Assembly: GCF_023375975.1 (NCBI RefSeq)
Contig: NW_026040046.1
Coordinates: forward strand, 1,776,501 to 1,840,500
Reading direction: 5' to 3'
Length of the DNA stretch: 64,000 nucleotides
Source of the DNA: Astyanax mexicanus
Lineage: Eukaryota > Chordata > Actinopteri > Characiformes > Acestrorhamphidae
Shown here: piece by piece, positions 1-14,100 of the stretch
How positions within the stretch are numbered: position 1 is the stretch's first letter
How the letters are laid out: each line of letters starts with the position of its first letter
Notes under the pieces: generated by a model
Told to the model about the DNA's origin: nothing
What the model saw: only the letters and a program-made list of their open reading frames with translations
Databases searched by the model: none
Program-made: the position numbers and the translations under genes

Positions 1-1471
1 CCAAAACCTGACCAAAAACTTAGAATATGTCTCATTTCACTATTCAGTAACCCATGAGGGGGTAATTTTTTTGTCATTTTGCATCATCTTCAGTTCATGT
101 GTTCAACTTCTTGGGTTATTTTCCAACATCGCCATCACGTATGATGTGTGTCACAGACACCAAAGAGCGGGTGTTGCCAAATAAAAGTCTTTTATGCTGT
201 ATAACTTCAATTTGTGGGAAAACGTTTACTAACTGTTGATAATAAAAAGTTAGAAACTTAGCTTAGGCTGTATTCATGCTTTTCACAATTTCATATTAGC
301 TGGTGCTCAGACTTTAAACAAAAAGGCACCTACCCTCTTTGAGCTGATTCAGTGCTGTTCAGAGTTAGGCTGTTCAGGAGCTGTCAACCTTTCCGTCTGG
401 GTCATGTTTCCTCAGACTGCTTTATGGTTGACAAATTAAAAAATATATTTTTTAAACATTTTTTTAATCCACCAGCTATTTTCAGCCCTCCTACTCTGCT
501 GAGCATTGCTGTTAGCATTGCTGCTAAACTACTCAATCACCCCTGATCCCATCTGCTGTGTTTGTTTGTTGCATGGCTCCAACCATTCTGAGTCCCATTG
601 TTGGCATCACAGCAAACAAGCTCTAACCCTGCAGTAGGGTTGTCACGATACCAGAATGTTGACTTTGATACCGATACCAACAGTAGTATCACAATTTTCG
701 ATACCAAAACAATACCTAGAAGACAAAAATACACACCAATAAAATTGTCTGAACATGAAGTATATACTGCTATATCAGATTTCTAAACCCGGATTTCTCA
801 ACTGTATATACAGGCACTTGGTCCATGCAGATGTAGTAAGCTGCAGATTTATTATATTTTCTGTGTCTGTGTAGCACAGATGTAATATTAGCCTAAGTTC
901 TGAATAAGGAAATAAATAGTGAGAAGAACATTTAGTTATGTTATGTTAATTCAAATATTTATTACTCCATTTTATTAATCAACATTCACAGTTTTAAATA
1001 AGCCCATGCTCAATGTAACGATCAAGCAGGCTATGTGTACATGAACCCTCACTTTCATCTGAGTGTGTCGCGTCTCACTCTGCCATCTCGCACGCACAAT
1101 GCTGTGAGTGTGATCGCTGTATTCACTCTTGGGAAGTGCAATTATTGTGCCAAGCATGTGGCTGGACCAGCAATGAACACAAAAAGTGGAGCTTCCTTCG
1201 TTTAGGACTTCTATACTCCTTTACATCTTTACATAGAAATTAGCTGTTTGTTGCTTATTATTATATTATTGTTAAAATTGTAAGATTTATCACCTTTTAA
1301 GACTTGCGTTGGAATTACGGTGAAAATGCTGTTGTCGCTAATAGTGAATAAAGGAAAAGGTGGGGAGCAGTTAGCCTGCCCAGTTTACCAAACACTAGTT
1401 TGTCCACTGCTGGCTTGTATGTATTATTATAGTTATCCCTAAATCCTTATTTGTTCATCATCTGTCCACAG
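1..1471. other. slx4 upstream intron, no exon recognised
   Basis: AT-rich sequence with no convincing coding exon. A stretch at about 636-720 (gttgtcacgataccag and gataccgatacc repeats) resembles the end of a common fish hAT-type repeat; the assignment is weak. Confidence 0.4.
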
Positions 1472-1715
1472 AACAAAACATCCCTTTCCTCAGAAGTCAC
1501 GCCAGTAAAGCAGCGTCCTGCGTCCGCCTCAGAACCAACCAGCAATCCAGAGCAGCCCAGCTGTGCTTCTGTCTCCCTGGACCAGAAATCACAAGAGCGT
1601 TCCTCCACTCCAGCCTGCCTCACCCCAACCTTCAGCACTCCAGGAGCTCAGGCCCTGCAGGATCTGGTTGAGCTAGCAGAGGAGGGCATGACTCTTACCC
1701 AGTACAGACACACAG
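1472..1715 (+). CDS. slx4: slx4 exon a (first in window)
   Basis: Acceptor tgtccacag and donor CACACAG/gttag. It opens in phase 0 and ends in phase 1. It encodes 81 codons: a Ser/Pro/Thr-rich linker followed by QALQDLVELAEEGMTLTQY, the conserved stretch before the BTB domain in SLX4 proteins. The residues before it must come from an exon left of the window or one not recognised in 1-1470. Confidence 0.85.
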
Positions 1716-4700
1716 GTTAGATACCTATGTTTAATTCTTTATGTCTGTAGATCACAAGGCAAGCCTGTCCAGTTGTAGAAGAGCTAAAGAAACATTCCAA
1801 TTGGCTCCTTTAATAAACACATATCATATACATACTATATGAAGGACATAAAGTAATTTTTGTCAACACTCTCCTTTGTCTCTCTCATTCAGATAAAGAA
1901 CCTACTGTGCTTGAGCTTCCTTTGAGCGGCTTCGTCCCTGGAAAAGCAAAGACCACAAAGCTTCTTCCCACAAGCTCGGTAACACTTTGTATTTCACCCC
2001 CCTTAATTTAAGCTTGTAAACAAGCCTCCAATGAAGCAGAAATGTTTATAGCTTTAGTTAGAAAGTTTAAGAGCTAACATGTTTGCTAATTAGGAGAAAT
2101 CCATTGTATCAGTTGGTCTACTGAAAAACAGTAGTGACCACTTACATAGAGAGTTCTTTACAGCACTCTTTTCTTCACTTTGACTTATGCAGTCCGTAAG
2201 TGACATAGACTGAACATCCGGAGAGCACCACAGGACAGTGTGTGAATGTGTGTTTGTTCATGTGCTCTCATTTATAGAATGTAGGAGTGCTGGGTTTGTG
2301 CTGGAGATGAATTTAAAGGTGTAATTCTACCTCCATTATTTAAATGTAACAGCTAGTGTAACCTCTGCTTATATTGTAAAATTTTTATATCCCCACAGAA
2401 TTCGTTTTTAAAAAACGTTATTCAGCTCTATTCAAAAAGTTGGGGCTATTGTAAAAGGGCTGGGTTACACCTAGCTGGGGCGGGACCAATGACTGTATGG
2501 GTGGGACCAATAACAGACTGTCAGCATAACCTGCATCAGGGGCGGGGTTATTTAAATGAGTATGCGGTTTCTCCACAGTCTTTCTCCCTCCTCTGGCCGT
2601 TGTCTGTCTTGTCGACCCGGATATCCCGGTTCACCAGAGTTGTAAGATTTTAATCACAACCGCGAAGAATCAGCGTAAATAGTGCATAGTTTGTTGGGCG
2701 GCCGGAGCACGTTTGTCACTCCCGTCTCTTCCCGTCACTCTCTGATGACATCATACATTTGACATCATTTTTACGCTCTACAGCTCTATTCCAACCACTT
2801 AAACAATTCAAGTGCCTTGGTAACCTTAAGTTATTTTTGAAATAACAGTATCAAAACAATTTGGCGATATTATTGTGTACAATACATTACGGCACATACA
2901 GGTGCTGGTCAACTAATTAGAATAATTTGAAATAGTGCAATCATGAAATTCTTTGAATGCATTTTTTGTGCAGAAAGCAAATCAGGTGTTCACCGCACCT
3001 GTCCTACTCGTTAGACTAATCACAGAACTCGTTACCTGGAAAAAAATTTGCCCAGCTGAGCTTTCCAAAAGGCCCATTTAGGCCATTTAACTGTGACACT
3101 GTTGTTTTATTGAATTAGAATAATGGAGAAACTGTTTCATTGAATTAGAATAAATGCTCGAATTTTTGTTTTCTGTGAAGAGTGTTCACTGTGCAGTATA
3201 AAGTCAGGGTTGAGTAGAATTTCTAAGTTGTAAAATCAATCATGGGTAAGCAGCGCGATCTCTCAACCGGAATAGTGGCTCAAATTCAAGCCCTTCGCCA
3301 ACAAGGCTTGACCCAAACTAAAATTGCTGAGCAGCTCGGCATCAGCCAGTCTTCCGTCTGCAAAGCTCTCAAGAAAAACTGCAGCAAGCGCACCAACTGT
3401 TCCGGCGTCCGAAAAACTTCTGCTCGCGACAACAAGCAGCTGAGAAAGATCGCAGTCAGCAACCGGTTCAAGTCCACAAGCAGACCGGCGCTGACGTCTC
3501 CAGATCAACCACTTACCGTCGTCTGCGCGAACTCGGCTTCAAATCTCGCGTTCCAGCAGTAAAACCGATGCTGAACAAGAAACAAATGGAGAAACGGCGG
3601 AAGTGGGCCAAAGAACACGGCGAGTGGACTGCTGAAGACTGGCAGAAAGTGGTCTTCAGTGACGAATCACGCTTCTGCATCTCCTTCGGTGACCAAGGTC
3701 CTCGTGTCTGGCGTCGTGGTGGCGAAACCTACAACCACGAGTGCGTGAAAAGATCCGTCAAGTTTTCCCAGAGCGTTATGGTCTGGGGATGCATGTCCGC
3801 TCGAGGTGTAGGGAAACTCTGCTTCCTCAAGAAGACTGTCAATGCTGCCGTATATCAAGATGTTCTGGAAACGTTCCTGATTCCGACTGTTGAGGAACAG
3901 TTCGGCGAAGAAGACTTCATATTTCAACAGGATTTTGCACCGGCTCATGCGGCAAAGTCGACCAAAGATTGGTTCACTAAAAAACAGCTTGAAGTTTTGG
4001 CATGTCCGGCCAACTCGCCTGACCTCATTGTCATTGAAAACCTTTGGGCCATCGTCAAGCGGAAAATTCGCGACAGAAAGCCTACTACGCTGGACCAACT
4101 GAAGCAGAACATCGCCACTGCCTGGGAAGCTGTGAGTGCGGAAACTTGCGACAAGCTGGTCAAATCGATGCCGCGGAGACTTCAGGCAGTCATACAAGCC
4201 AAGGGGGCAGCCACAAAATACTGAGAAAGTGATTATTGTAATTATAATAAAAATTATTCTAATTCAATGAAACGGTTTCTCCATTATTCTAATTCAATAA
4301 AACAACAGTGTCACAGTTAAATGGCCTAAATGGGCCTTTTGGAAAGCTCAGCTGAGCAAACTTTTTTCCAGGTAACGAGTTCTGTGATTAGTCTAACGAG
4401 TAGGACAGGTGCGGTGAACACCTGATTTGCTTTCTGCACAAAAAATGCATTCAAAGAATTTCATGATTGCACTATTTCAAATTATTCTAATTCGTTGACC
4501 AGCACCTGTACAGTGGTGTGAAAAAGTGTTTGCCCTCTTTGTGATTTCCTGTTTTTTTGCATGTTTGTCACACTTAAATGTTTCGGATCGTCAAATTTAA
4601 GTATTAGTCAAAGACAACACAGGTAAACACAAAATGCTATTTATAAATGTGTTTATTATTAAGGGAGAAAAAATCCAAACCTACATGACCCTGTGTGAAA

Positions 4701-7700
4701 AAATGTTTGCCCCCTAAACCTAATAGCTGGTTGGGCCGCCCTTAGCAGCAACAACTGCAACCAAGCGACCATCACACTACCACAACCATGTTTTACTGTT
4801 GGTATAATGTCTTTTTCTGGAATGCAGTGTTTTTTTTTACGCAAGATGTACTGGGACACACACCTTCCAAAGAGTTCAACTTTTGTCTCATCGTTCCACA
4901 GAATGTTTTCCCAAAAGTCTTGGGGATCATAAAGATGTGTTCTGGAAAAATTGAGACAAGCTTTAATGTTCTTTTTGCTCAGCAGTGGTTTTCATCTCTT
5001 TCTGATGGTGGAGACATGAACACTGACCTTAACTGAGGAAAGTGAGGCCTGCAGTTCTTTAGATGTTTTTGTGACCTCTTGGATGAGTAGTCGCTGTGCT
5101 CTTGTGATAATTTTGGGGGGCGGCCACTCCTGGGAAGGTTCACCACTGTTCCATGTCTTCACCATTTGTGGACAATGGCTCTCACTGTGGTTCTCTAGAT
5201 TCCCAAAGCTTTGGAAATGGCTTTATAACCCTTTCCAGACTGATAGATCTCAATTACCTTCTTTCTCAATTGTTTCTGAATTTCTTGGATCTCTGCATGA
5301 TGTGGAGATTTTAAGGATCTTTTGGTGGACTTCACTTTGTCAGGCAGGTTCTATGTAAGTGATGTCTTGATTGAGAACAGGTGTGGTAATAATCAGGCCT
5401 GGGTGTGGCTAGAGACAGTGTACTCAGGTGTCAGAAACCACAGTGACGGTATGTTTTAACAAGGGGTCAATCATTTTTTTTACACAGGGTCATGTAGGTT
5501 TGGATTTTTTTCACCCTTTATAAATTATAAATTATAAACACCTTTATTTAAAAATAGCATTTTGTGTTTACCTGTGTTGTCTTTTTCACACCACTGTACG
5601 TTTTTTAACCGTTTTTAAAATATACATTTATATATCATTTTATTTCTAATTTTTCAGCTACTACTCAGCTGTTAGTCAGCTGTATATCCCCCATCACTAG
5701 TGATGCCACAACACCAGGAGGGTAAAGACTAGCACATGCCTCCTCCGAAACATGTGAAGTCAGCCACCACCTCTTTTCCAGCTGCTGCTGATGCATGTTT
5801 GCATAGCAGCCTCACAGCGCGCTCGGAGGAAAGTGCAGTGACTCGGTTCCGATACATCAGCTCACAGACGCCTTGTGCTGATCCACATAGGAGTGATGAA
5901 GGGAAAGAGCACCATCTACACACCCTGAGAGAGCAAGGCCATAGACTTACCATTACAGACCCTGACTTTTGTTGCTGATTAACAGAGACGATAAAAATGA
6001 TGGACGCCGTGTCGCTGTTCCCATTCATTTAATAAAAAAAATTAAGACAAAATCTTCCGCCATGTTTGCGATCCTGAAACCCAAGACTGCGCAGTAGAGA
6101 TCAGAGGAGGGAGAAAGACTGTGGAGAGACCGCATACTCATTTAAATAACCCCGCCCCTGATGCAAGTTCTGCTGACTGTCTGTTATTGGTCCCACCCAT
6201 ACAGTCATTGGTCCTGCCCCAGCTAGGTGTAACCCAGCTAGAACGTCTCTTCAAAAAAACAAAACTTACTGTTCACGCGAATGCATATAAGCAACATCTG
6301 TCTGCATATAGAGATGCTGTTAGTGCTGCTAAGACAACCTACTTTTCTGACCTCATTAACAGTCAGCATAGAACAAACTCTCGGCACCTCTTCTCAACAG
6401 TTGATAAGCTATTTAAAAGTCCAGACAGCACTCTTGTACCCTCTCCAGCCCTTTGTAACACTTTCCTACACTTCTTCGACTCCAAAATAGCAAATATTCA
6501 TAGATCCCTGATCTCTGCTTCTTCTGGACCCCCCTCTCACTCCTCTCATACTACCAACCTCTCTCATTTTAACATTTCTTCCGCCTCTCTTGCTGCCTTT
6601 AACAGTATTGACTCTTCCTTTATCGCTAATATTGTAATGTCTTCTAAGACCACAACCTGTGCTCTAGATCCACTCCCCACCAACTTAACTAAAGCCTGCG
6701 TACCTGCCTTGCTCCCCCACCTCACTGTTCTCATCAATCAATCACTTCTCCTTGGTCAGGTTCCATCTGTTTACAAAACGGCTGCAGTCACTCCTATACT
6801 AAAGAAACCTGGTCTCGACCCTTCTGACCTCAACAACTATCGCCCTATTTCCAATCTCCCCTTCCTGTCTAAAGTCCTTGAAAGAACTGTGGCCTGCCAA
6901 TTGCAACATTATCTTGAATCACAAAACCTATTTGAACCCTTTCAATCTGGTTTCCGACCCTTCCACAGTACTGAAACGGCATTGGTCAAGGTTATTAACG
7001 ATTTACTGGTAGCTGCTGATGCTGGTGCTCTAAACATTCTTTTGCTTCTAGATTTAAGTGCTGCATTTGACACAATTAACCACTCTATCCTTCTATCTCG
7101 ACTCTGTGAACTTGGCATCGTTGGCACTGCCCTGGACTGGTTCTCATCTTACCTAACTGACAGAAAACAATTTATTTCATTGGCTGGCTATTCCTCCCAT
7201 ACCTCTGTGATTAAACACGGAGTACCACAAGGATCAGTCCTTGGACCTCTCCTGTTCATCATCTATATCCTTCCTCTTGGGCCTCTGTTGCGTCACTTTA
7301 ACCTAGACTTCCACTGTTATGCGGACGACACCCAAATTTATCTTAGCACTAGTTCTATCAATAACCCACCCACTACTCATTTAGAAAGCTGTCTCTCTGC
7401 GATCCAGAACTGGATGAAGGACAATTTTCTCATGCTAAACAGTAATAAGACCGAGCTCATCCTAATCAGCACTAAAGCAGTCCTCAATCAAACTCCTACT
7501 CTCTCTCTCAACTTTGGCGGTACAGTAATCTCTCCCTCTACCCAAGTCCGAAATTTGGGCGTTCTTCTAGATTCCACTCTCTCTTTTACAGCTCACATCA
7601 ACTCTGTGGTGAAAACTGCATTCTTTCATCTGCGCAGAATAGCTAAAATTCGACGATCCCTTACTCAGTCCACTGCTGAAATACTCCTTCATGCTTTCAT

Positions 7701-10700
7701 TTCCAGCAGACTAGATTACTGTAACTCCTTGCTCGCTGGCATTCGTTCTTCCTCTATCCATAAACTCCAGATGGTACAAAACGCAGCTGCCCGTTTACTC
7801 ACTCACACTCGCACCCATGAACACATTACACCTGTTCTCCAAAATCTTCACTGGCTCCCTGTTAAATACAGGATTCAATTCAAGATTCTCTTACTTACCT
7901 ATAAGGCATTAAATAATCTTGCACCTCCTTATCTGTCAAACCTCCTTCTTCCTTACAGACCATCTCGATCCCTTAGGTCTGCTACTGCTGGACTTCTTAA
8001 AGTCCCAGCCTCTAAACTCCGTGGCTTTGGTGATCGGGCTTTTTCCAGACTTGCTCCTCAACTATGGAATTCTCTCCCATCTGCGGTCAAACAATCCTCC
8101 TCTCTTTCCTTGTTCAAATCTACACTCAAGACTCACCTCTTTTCTCTTGCCTACGGCCTTCCCTCTGTTTAATGTACTTTACCACTTATCCCTGCTGTCT
8201 GTTCTCGTACTATGTTGATTGTCTGTCACCACTTGTTGTGTAATGTTTCTATTTGTTTTCACAAATGATGACTGTAAGCGTCTTTGGGTTTTAGAAAAGC
8301 GCTATATAAAAATAAAGTATTATTATTATTATTATTTTACAATAACCCCACCTTTTTTGAATAGAGCTGAATAACGTTTTTTAAAAACGAATTCTGTGGG
8401 GATATAAAAATATAACAATATAAGCAGAGGGTACACTAGCTGCTGCATTTAAATAATGGAGGTAGAATTACAGTATATTGGAAAAAAAACGTGATTGAAA
8501 GTTGTTCTGTTTTGCCATTAAAACCTATGGGGATGGGTGGGGTTACACAGCTTTCTGAAACCGAACAGCAGGGGGCGCCCGACCTGTGGTGGCTTCACTT
8601 TTGAGAGAAGATGCTCTGTCCAGCTATACACAATCTATGGTGATAACAGTCTGGGTGGTCTATTTTATCTTTATTCCCTCAGTATCTGAAATACTGACTT
8701 ATTTGACCACAAAACATGTTTCCAATGGGTGATGGTCCTTTCCAGAAGCCTCAGAGCCCAGTGAAGTAAACACTACTTCTGGACATGGTCAACATAAGGC
8801 TTGTGTTGTGTACAGTAGTAAAGTTATAAGTGGTATTAGTGAATATAGTAACTCTGTACTGTAGTAGAGAAGTGGGCGGAGCTTCTTCTGGTCATGGTGA
8901 ATATAAGGCTTGTGTTGTGTACAGTAGTAAAGTTGTAGTAAGGTGGTATTAGTGAATATAGTAACTCTGTATTGTAGTAGAGAAGTGGGCGGAGCTTCTT
9001 CTGGTCATGGTGAATATAAGGCTTGTGTTGTGTACAGTAGTAAAGTTGTAGTAAAGTGGTATTAGTGAATATAGTAACTCTGTACTGTAGTAGAGAAGTG
9101 GGCGGAGCTTGTGTTGTGTACAGTAGTAAAGTTGTAGTAAAGTGGTATTAGTGAATACAGTAACTCTGTATTGTAGTAGAGAAGTGGGCGGAGCTTCTTC
9201 TGGTCATGGTGAAGATAAGGCTTGTGTTGTGTACAGTAGTAAAGTTGTAGTAAAGTGGTATTAGTGAGTATAGTAACTCTGTACTGTGGTGATTGTTGGT
9301 AATAAAGGTATAGTGTACAGTAATCTCTTATTCATGTGGTTTTATCAGCTGAGGGATTGGAGATACAAGTGTTCCGCTTAGGCTTGTGCTCTTACACTTT
9401 ACATACCAAACTTTCTCATGATTTCATTAATCATTTAATTATAATATGCCCTGTACAGGGAATATGCAAATGTCATCTTCCAATATTTCTTTGAAGAACT
9501 TTGTTTTTATACTTTTCAGTAATTTTGCTCATTGTATAAAATACAATGCCTTATGTTCACCATGTCCAGAAGCAGTGTCTTTTTCTCAGGGCTCAGAGGC
9601 ATCTGGGATCTCACAATGGAAGGTGTGTTTTGGTCAGATGAATCCAGATATTTTTTTAAAGAAATAAATGCTGTGTGCACTTAACTAAAGACAAAAAAAA
9701 ACATCCCGTATGTTCTCAGCAGCGAAAGCCAGGGTCTTTTATCCTACGGGGTCTGTGTCAGTACACTTTTGTACACTTTTGTGATTCATATTATATATAT
9801 TCATAAAATGTAAAACATTTTGTGTTCATACTGTCCACAAAAAAAAGAACAATTGTCAGAAACGCTGTTTCTTTCCACACTGTTGTATTTCGACCCTTAA
9901 TATTATCATGTAACTTTATATTTAATGTGTTGTGTTGCAGGTGAGCGTGTCCAGACTGTGTTCTGATCTGGCCAGCATGGTGAACAACCCTCAGCTCAGT
10001 GATGTTCAGCTGCAGGTGGACAGTGGAGACCTCTACTTTGCACACTCGTTCATGCTCTACACGCGCTGCCCCCTGCTGGCTAACCTGGTAAATGCATGCG
10101 TTATTCTGATCTGCAAATACAGCTGTTGATTTTTTTTTTAATCTTGTTAAAATGTTAATTTTACTTATCAGTGAGTTTGGCTGTATGCTCTACACAATAT
10201 CCTAGCCTAAAAATAGCACGAATTTGCGTTGTTACCATCTAATAAATATATTTTGATCTTCTTTCTTGAAAGTATGACTAATAGGTTAATTAGGGCTGTT
10301 AGTTTTGGTTGTAATGTGTAATATGTTTAAAAGTTTATTTGTGTGTGTTTGTGTGTTTTATGTGTGCTTAGGTCCATGATTCAGGATTTGGGGTGCAGGA
10401 AGATGGCATGCCGGCAGCTCAGCGGGTACTGTTGGGTGATGTGCCGGGAGAGGCAGTTCATGCTCTGTTGCATTACCTGTACACTGCCCTTTGCCCACTT
10501 TCACACACCCTGTTACCCCACATACTTCAGCTAGCCTCCAGGTCAGTCAGAGATTCCCATCCAGTCTTTGTTCTAGGTTCTAGCTTGTGTTAGAACCAGT
10601 TAGGAACATATCAGACCCTTCTTATGCTAGGATGCAGAAGTACTTGAATCCTTACTGAGTAGATCAGCAAATCTGCCCTCATAATTCATTATTCCATTGT

Positions 10701-11079
10701 TTTAACCCTGTTATCTGCTGTGAGGGCTTTGCGGCCTCGTGACTCGCTGAGAGTCTGACGTTAATAGAGGTTTAGGGGTTAAGATCTAAGGCTGTATTGC
10801 TGAAAACATTTAGTCCTTTGAGTTTTAGAGCTGTAAAATTGACTGTGGGGGGGTAATGCAGTGCTGTTAGCCAATCAGAGGCGATATGTTTGCATGTATG
10901 AATAAGAAAAGGAATAAGATCTTTAACATAATTCATTTTACCACCAAGTTTGACCCTGACTTCTGCCGATCAACTGATCTGGACCGTAGAACCATCTACC
11001 GGTGGAAAACAAATTTTAAACTCAGTAAATTAAGTTCTAATTTAGAAATCCTTACAACCAAGCTGAGATGTTTACTAAA

Positions 11080-11118
<39 letters not shown>

Positions 11119-14100
11119 TTCCTTTAAAAGATAAAAGATTATTAAACATAAAAGTATATACTAGTATTTTAATTGACACTACTAATATAAATATAACTGC
11201 ATTTTACATTTATTACATTCATTCTTTTATTTACATTTAAATTAGGGGTGTTCCATATTGTATCGTACCCAACAGTTTTGAATATATCGTGAACAATATT
11301 TTACCCTGAACTATAGTGCCATATCACCCACCCCTAATTATCCTAATTATCACATCAGGGTTCTTCTTTTTTTTTTTTTTTGCTGTTTTAAGCAAAAGAA
11401 AAATTCACACTGTTCTCATTTTCCATTATATATCTACTAGAGACAGATTATATCGGTCCAGTATCATTTATTTTACTTTACTCCTGGATATATGGAGATA
11501 TATGGAGTGTAATATTAATATCATGACATTCAGGATCTTTGACTTCTGTTACAAATCTGATAAAGTTCTTGTATTTTTTAATATCTTAGTTAGGGGTGTG
11601 CCATATCATATCGTACGCAATAATAAAACTTCATTTTCATTTTGTTGCAGTAGTGTATTCTTGATTTTTTTTTATTCAGTGTTTTGTTATATCGCCAAGA
11701 GTATTGTTATCACAAAACTACCATGAAATATCGTGATATTATTTTGGGGCCATATTGCCCACCCCTAATTTAAATATCCAATATAAAAATATGCGTCTTA
11801 AAAAGAACAAGTGTGATTATTCGCATATTTTTTTTTTATCAATTGACACCACTAATTTAAAAGAAATAGATATCCACAAAACACATTTAAATAGTAAATA
11901 TCTAACAGTGTATCTAAGAAATATATATTCATTTAAAAACAAACATACAGCTGTTGCACTCTGCATTTCTGTATGATTTGTGTTTGATGATGTCATGGTA
12001 TAGGTTGTGCAGGACTGTCAGGTGTGTGTTATAGTGAATTAGACTATTTTCACCAAAACAACCCATTCCATAGCAGATACAATATTACAATCTGTTTTTT
12101 ATGCTGTGGGAATGGTTTTGTCACCTTGACACCTTTTTTGGGGCAATATATTGAAAATTGTAATAAACAATCTAATAAACAATATTATTATTAATATAAT
12201 AATTATTATTATCATTTTATGCCACTGCCAGAATGTTGCAGCAACATAATACTGCATTTACAGTCTTTTCAAAAGCAATGAACATTTTGAGAACTAAGAA
12301 TATTCAGATTTTGAACTTGAAATATAAAAAGGTGTAAATATGGTACTGGGCCTCATTAAATGGGACATATACATTGGCTTGTAAAAGTATTCATACCCCT
12401 TAAGCAGGCCACTGTACTTATTTTTACGTAAGTTAGGTCTATGGGCTATTTAGCTACAGAGCACCAGTGAGCTGGAATTCACTACCGGCCACTCTAAAAC
12501 TCAACTCACTGGCGTCACTAAATCATTTTAAACATTTAATATCTAACCACCTTCAGACAGCCTGTACCTGTTTTACTTAATCTTATTTATTCTTAACTTT
12601 TTTATTATTATTATTATTGCTTTAATTTTTTTAGATCATTTATTTATTTGTATTTTTATTGTATTATGTAAAAGTTAGTTTTAGCTCATTTTAACTCATT
12701 TTTGTTGTATTAATCTCATTTTCTTTTTATCCTAATTGTTTTTATCAATTAAACCAAGTGTTATTATAATTAACTTTTGTTTTTTATTTTATTATAATTT
12801 TGTTTTTATTCTTATCTATTTTACTATTTTATTTACTGTTATTTTAAAATAATAAAATTTAGCTATTATTTTCTCTGTCATGTCAATCCCTGTTTTTGCT
12901 CGGCTTCTTTGAAAAGGGTTTGAAAAGGGTTTCCCTCAAATGTACATCTGAGTCAAAATAAAGGTTGATTGATTGATTGATCGATTGATTGATACAAGAC
13001 ATGTTCATAAAGTTTATAAAATTACTCTCACATAAAGAGATCTCACCATTCTTTTTTTCCAGTTTCAGAATGAGCCGCTTAATGGCTCTGTCAGTATTAC
13101 ACAACTAAGCTGCTGCTGGCCAGCGCGCGTGTGTTTATCACAAGTGAAAATGTGTTTCAGTTGACAAGTTGACACATCATTTATGTTTAAGGGCTCTTTT
13201 TGCTAATAAAACGAGGGATATTGTGGACAGCAAGAATTATTGAGGCTGTGTCCATATATTGCCCAATAATTAATGTAATTAACATAATACATAAGAAAAT
13301 TGTCATGACTAGACTATTGATAAAGTCTAGTCACCCCCCAAACAAAGCAAACGTACCAGCTCAAGCACATTTAAAAGAAAAGAAAGAGAATATATATTTA
13401 GATATGTTGTACTATAGGCTGATAGATACTGTGACAGGCCTACTTGTACAAACAGTTCAGAATAAATCAATATTAACTATATATTGTCATGCTCTATTGG
13501 GGTGATTAAATTGTATTGTATCTGTTATTCTAGGTTTAACCTGCCTGAACTGCAGCAGCAGTGTGAGCAGTACTTTGGAAATCCAGAGGACTCAGAAGAA
13601 CCCAGAGCTGATGAACCATGCCCAGCTGAGGATCTCATTCCTGAACCCCAGCAGAGTCTGGCAGACACGCAGTTTCTGGAGCTTCTGCGCTCCATGTGGC
13701 GGCATGAGGAGAGTGACTGTGAGGACTTCTCAGTAGCAGGAGGAGCCGAAAGAGGGATGGAAGAGGTGGAGGAGGAAGGAGGAGGTAGTAATGATGGAGA
13801 AATGAAGGAAGAGAGAGTAGATGAGGAGGAACTGGATGAGATTTATGAGTTTGCAGCTACACAGAGGAAGATTGGCACCATTGCATCTTCTTCAAGCTAT
13901 GAGGAAGATGAGGTTAAAGTGATGAATGACTTCTTCGATGAGGAAAAGGAAGACAAAGCAGAAAAGCTAAATATGAAAGAAGAAAAATGTGAAGAGGAAC
14001 GTGCTGCCCTTTTTAAGAACACTAGTAGCAATTGTTACGAACTTGAAGTAAATAAAGGTACTGCTGCTGTGCTAACTAGTGGCATGAATGTGCACCACAC

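Larger units (their letters stand above)
10542..13533. other. slx4 intron 4, repeat-rich
   Basis: No exon was recognised. It contains a poly-A run (about 11080-11116), two short hAT-like elements, a Tc1 terminal fragment at about 12372-12405 (cttgtaaaagtattcatacc) and a LINE 3' end. The rest is AT-rich single-copy-looking sequence. Confidence 0.6.

Noticed and set aside
5071..5358. 95-aa frame on the + strand
   Set aside because: Antisense of a decayed Tc1 transposase.
6121..8172. A host gene of 683 aa
   Set aside because: Encodes LINE reverse transcriptase motifs. The first 39 codons come from the short DNA element flanking the insertion.
8776..9289. CRISPR-like array
   Set aside because: Head-to-tail 110-bp units without repeat/spacer alternation in a vertebrate intron; it is a minisatellite.
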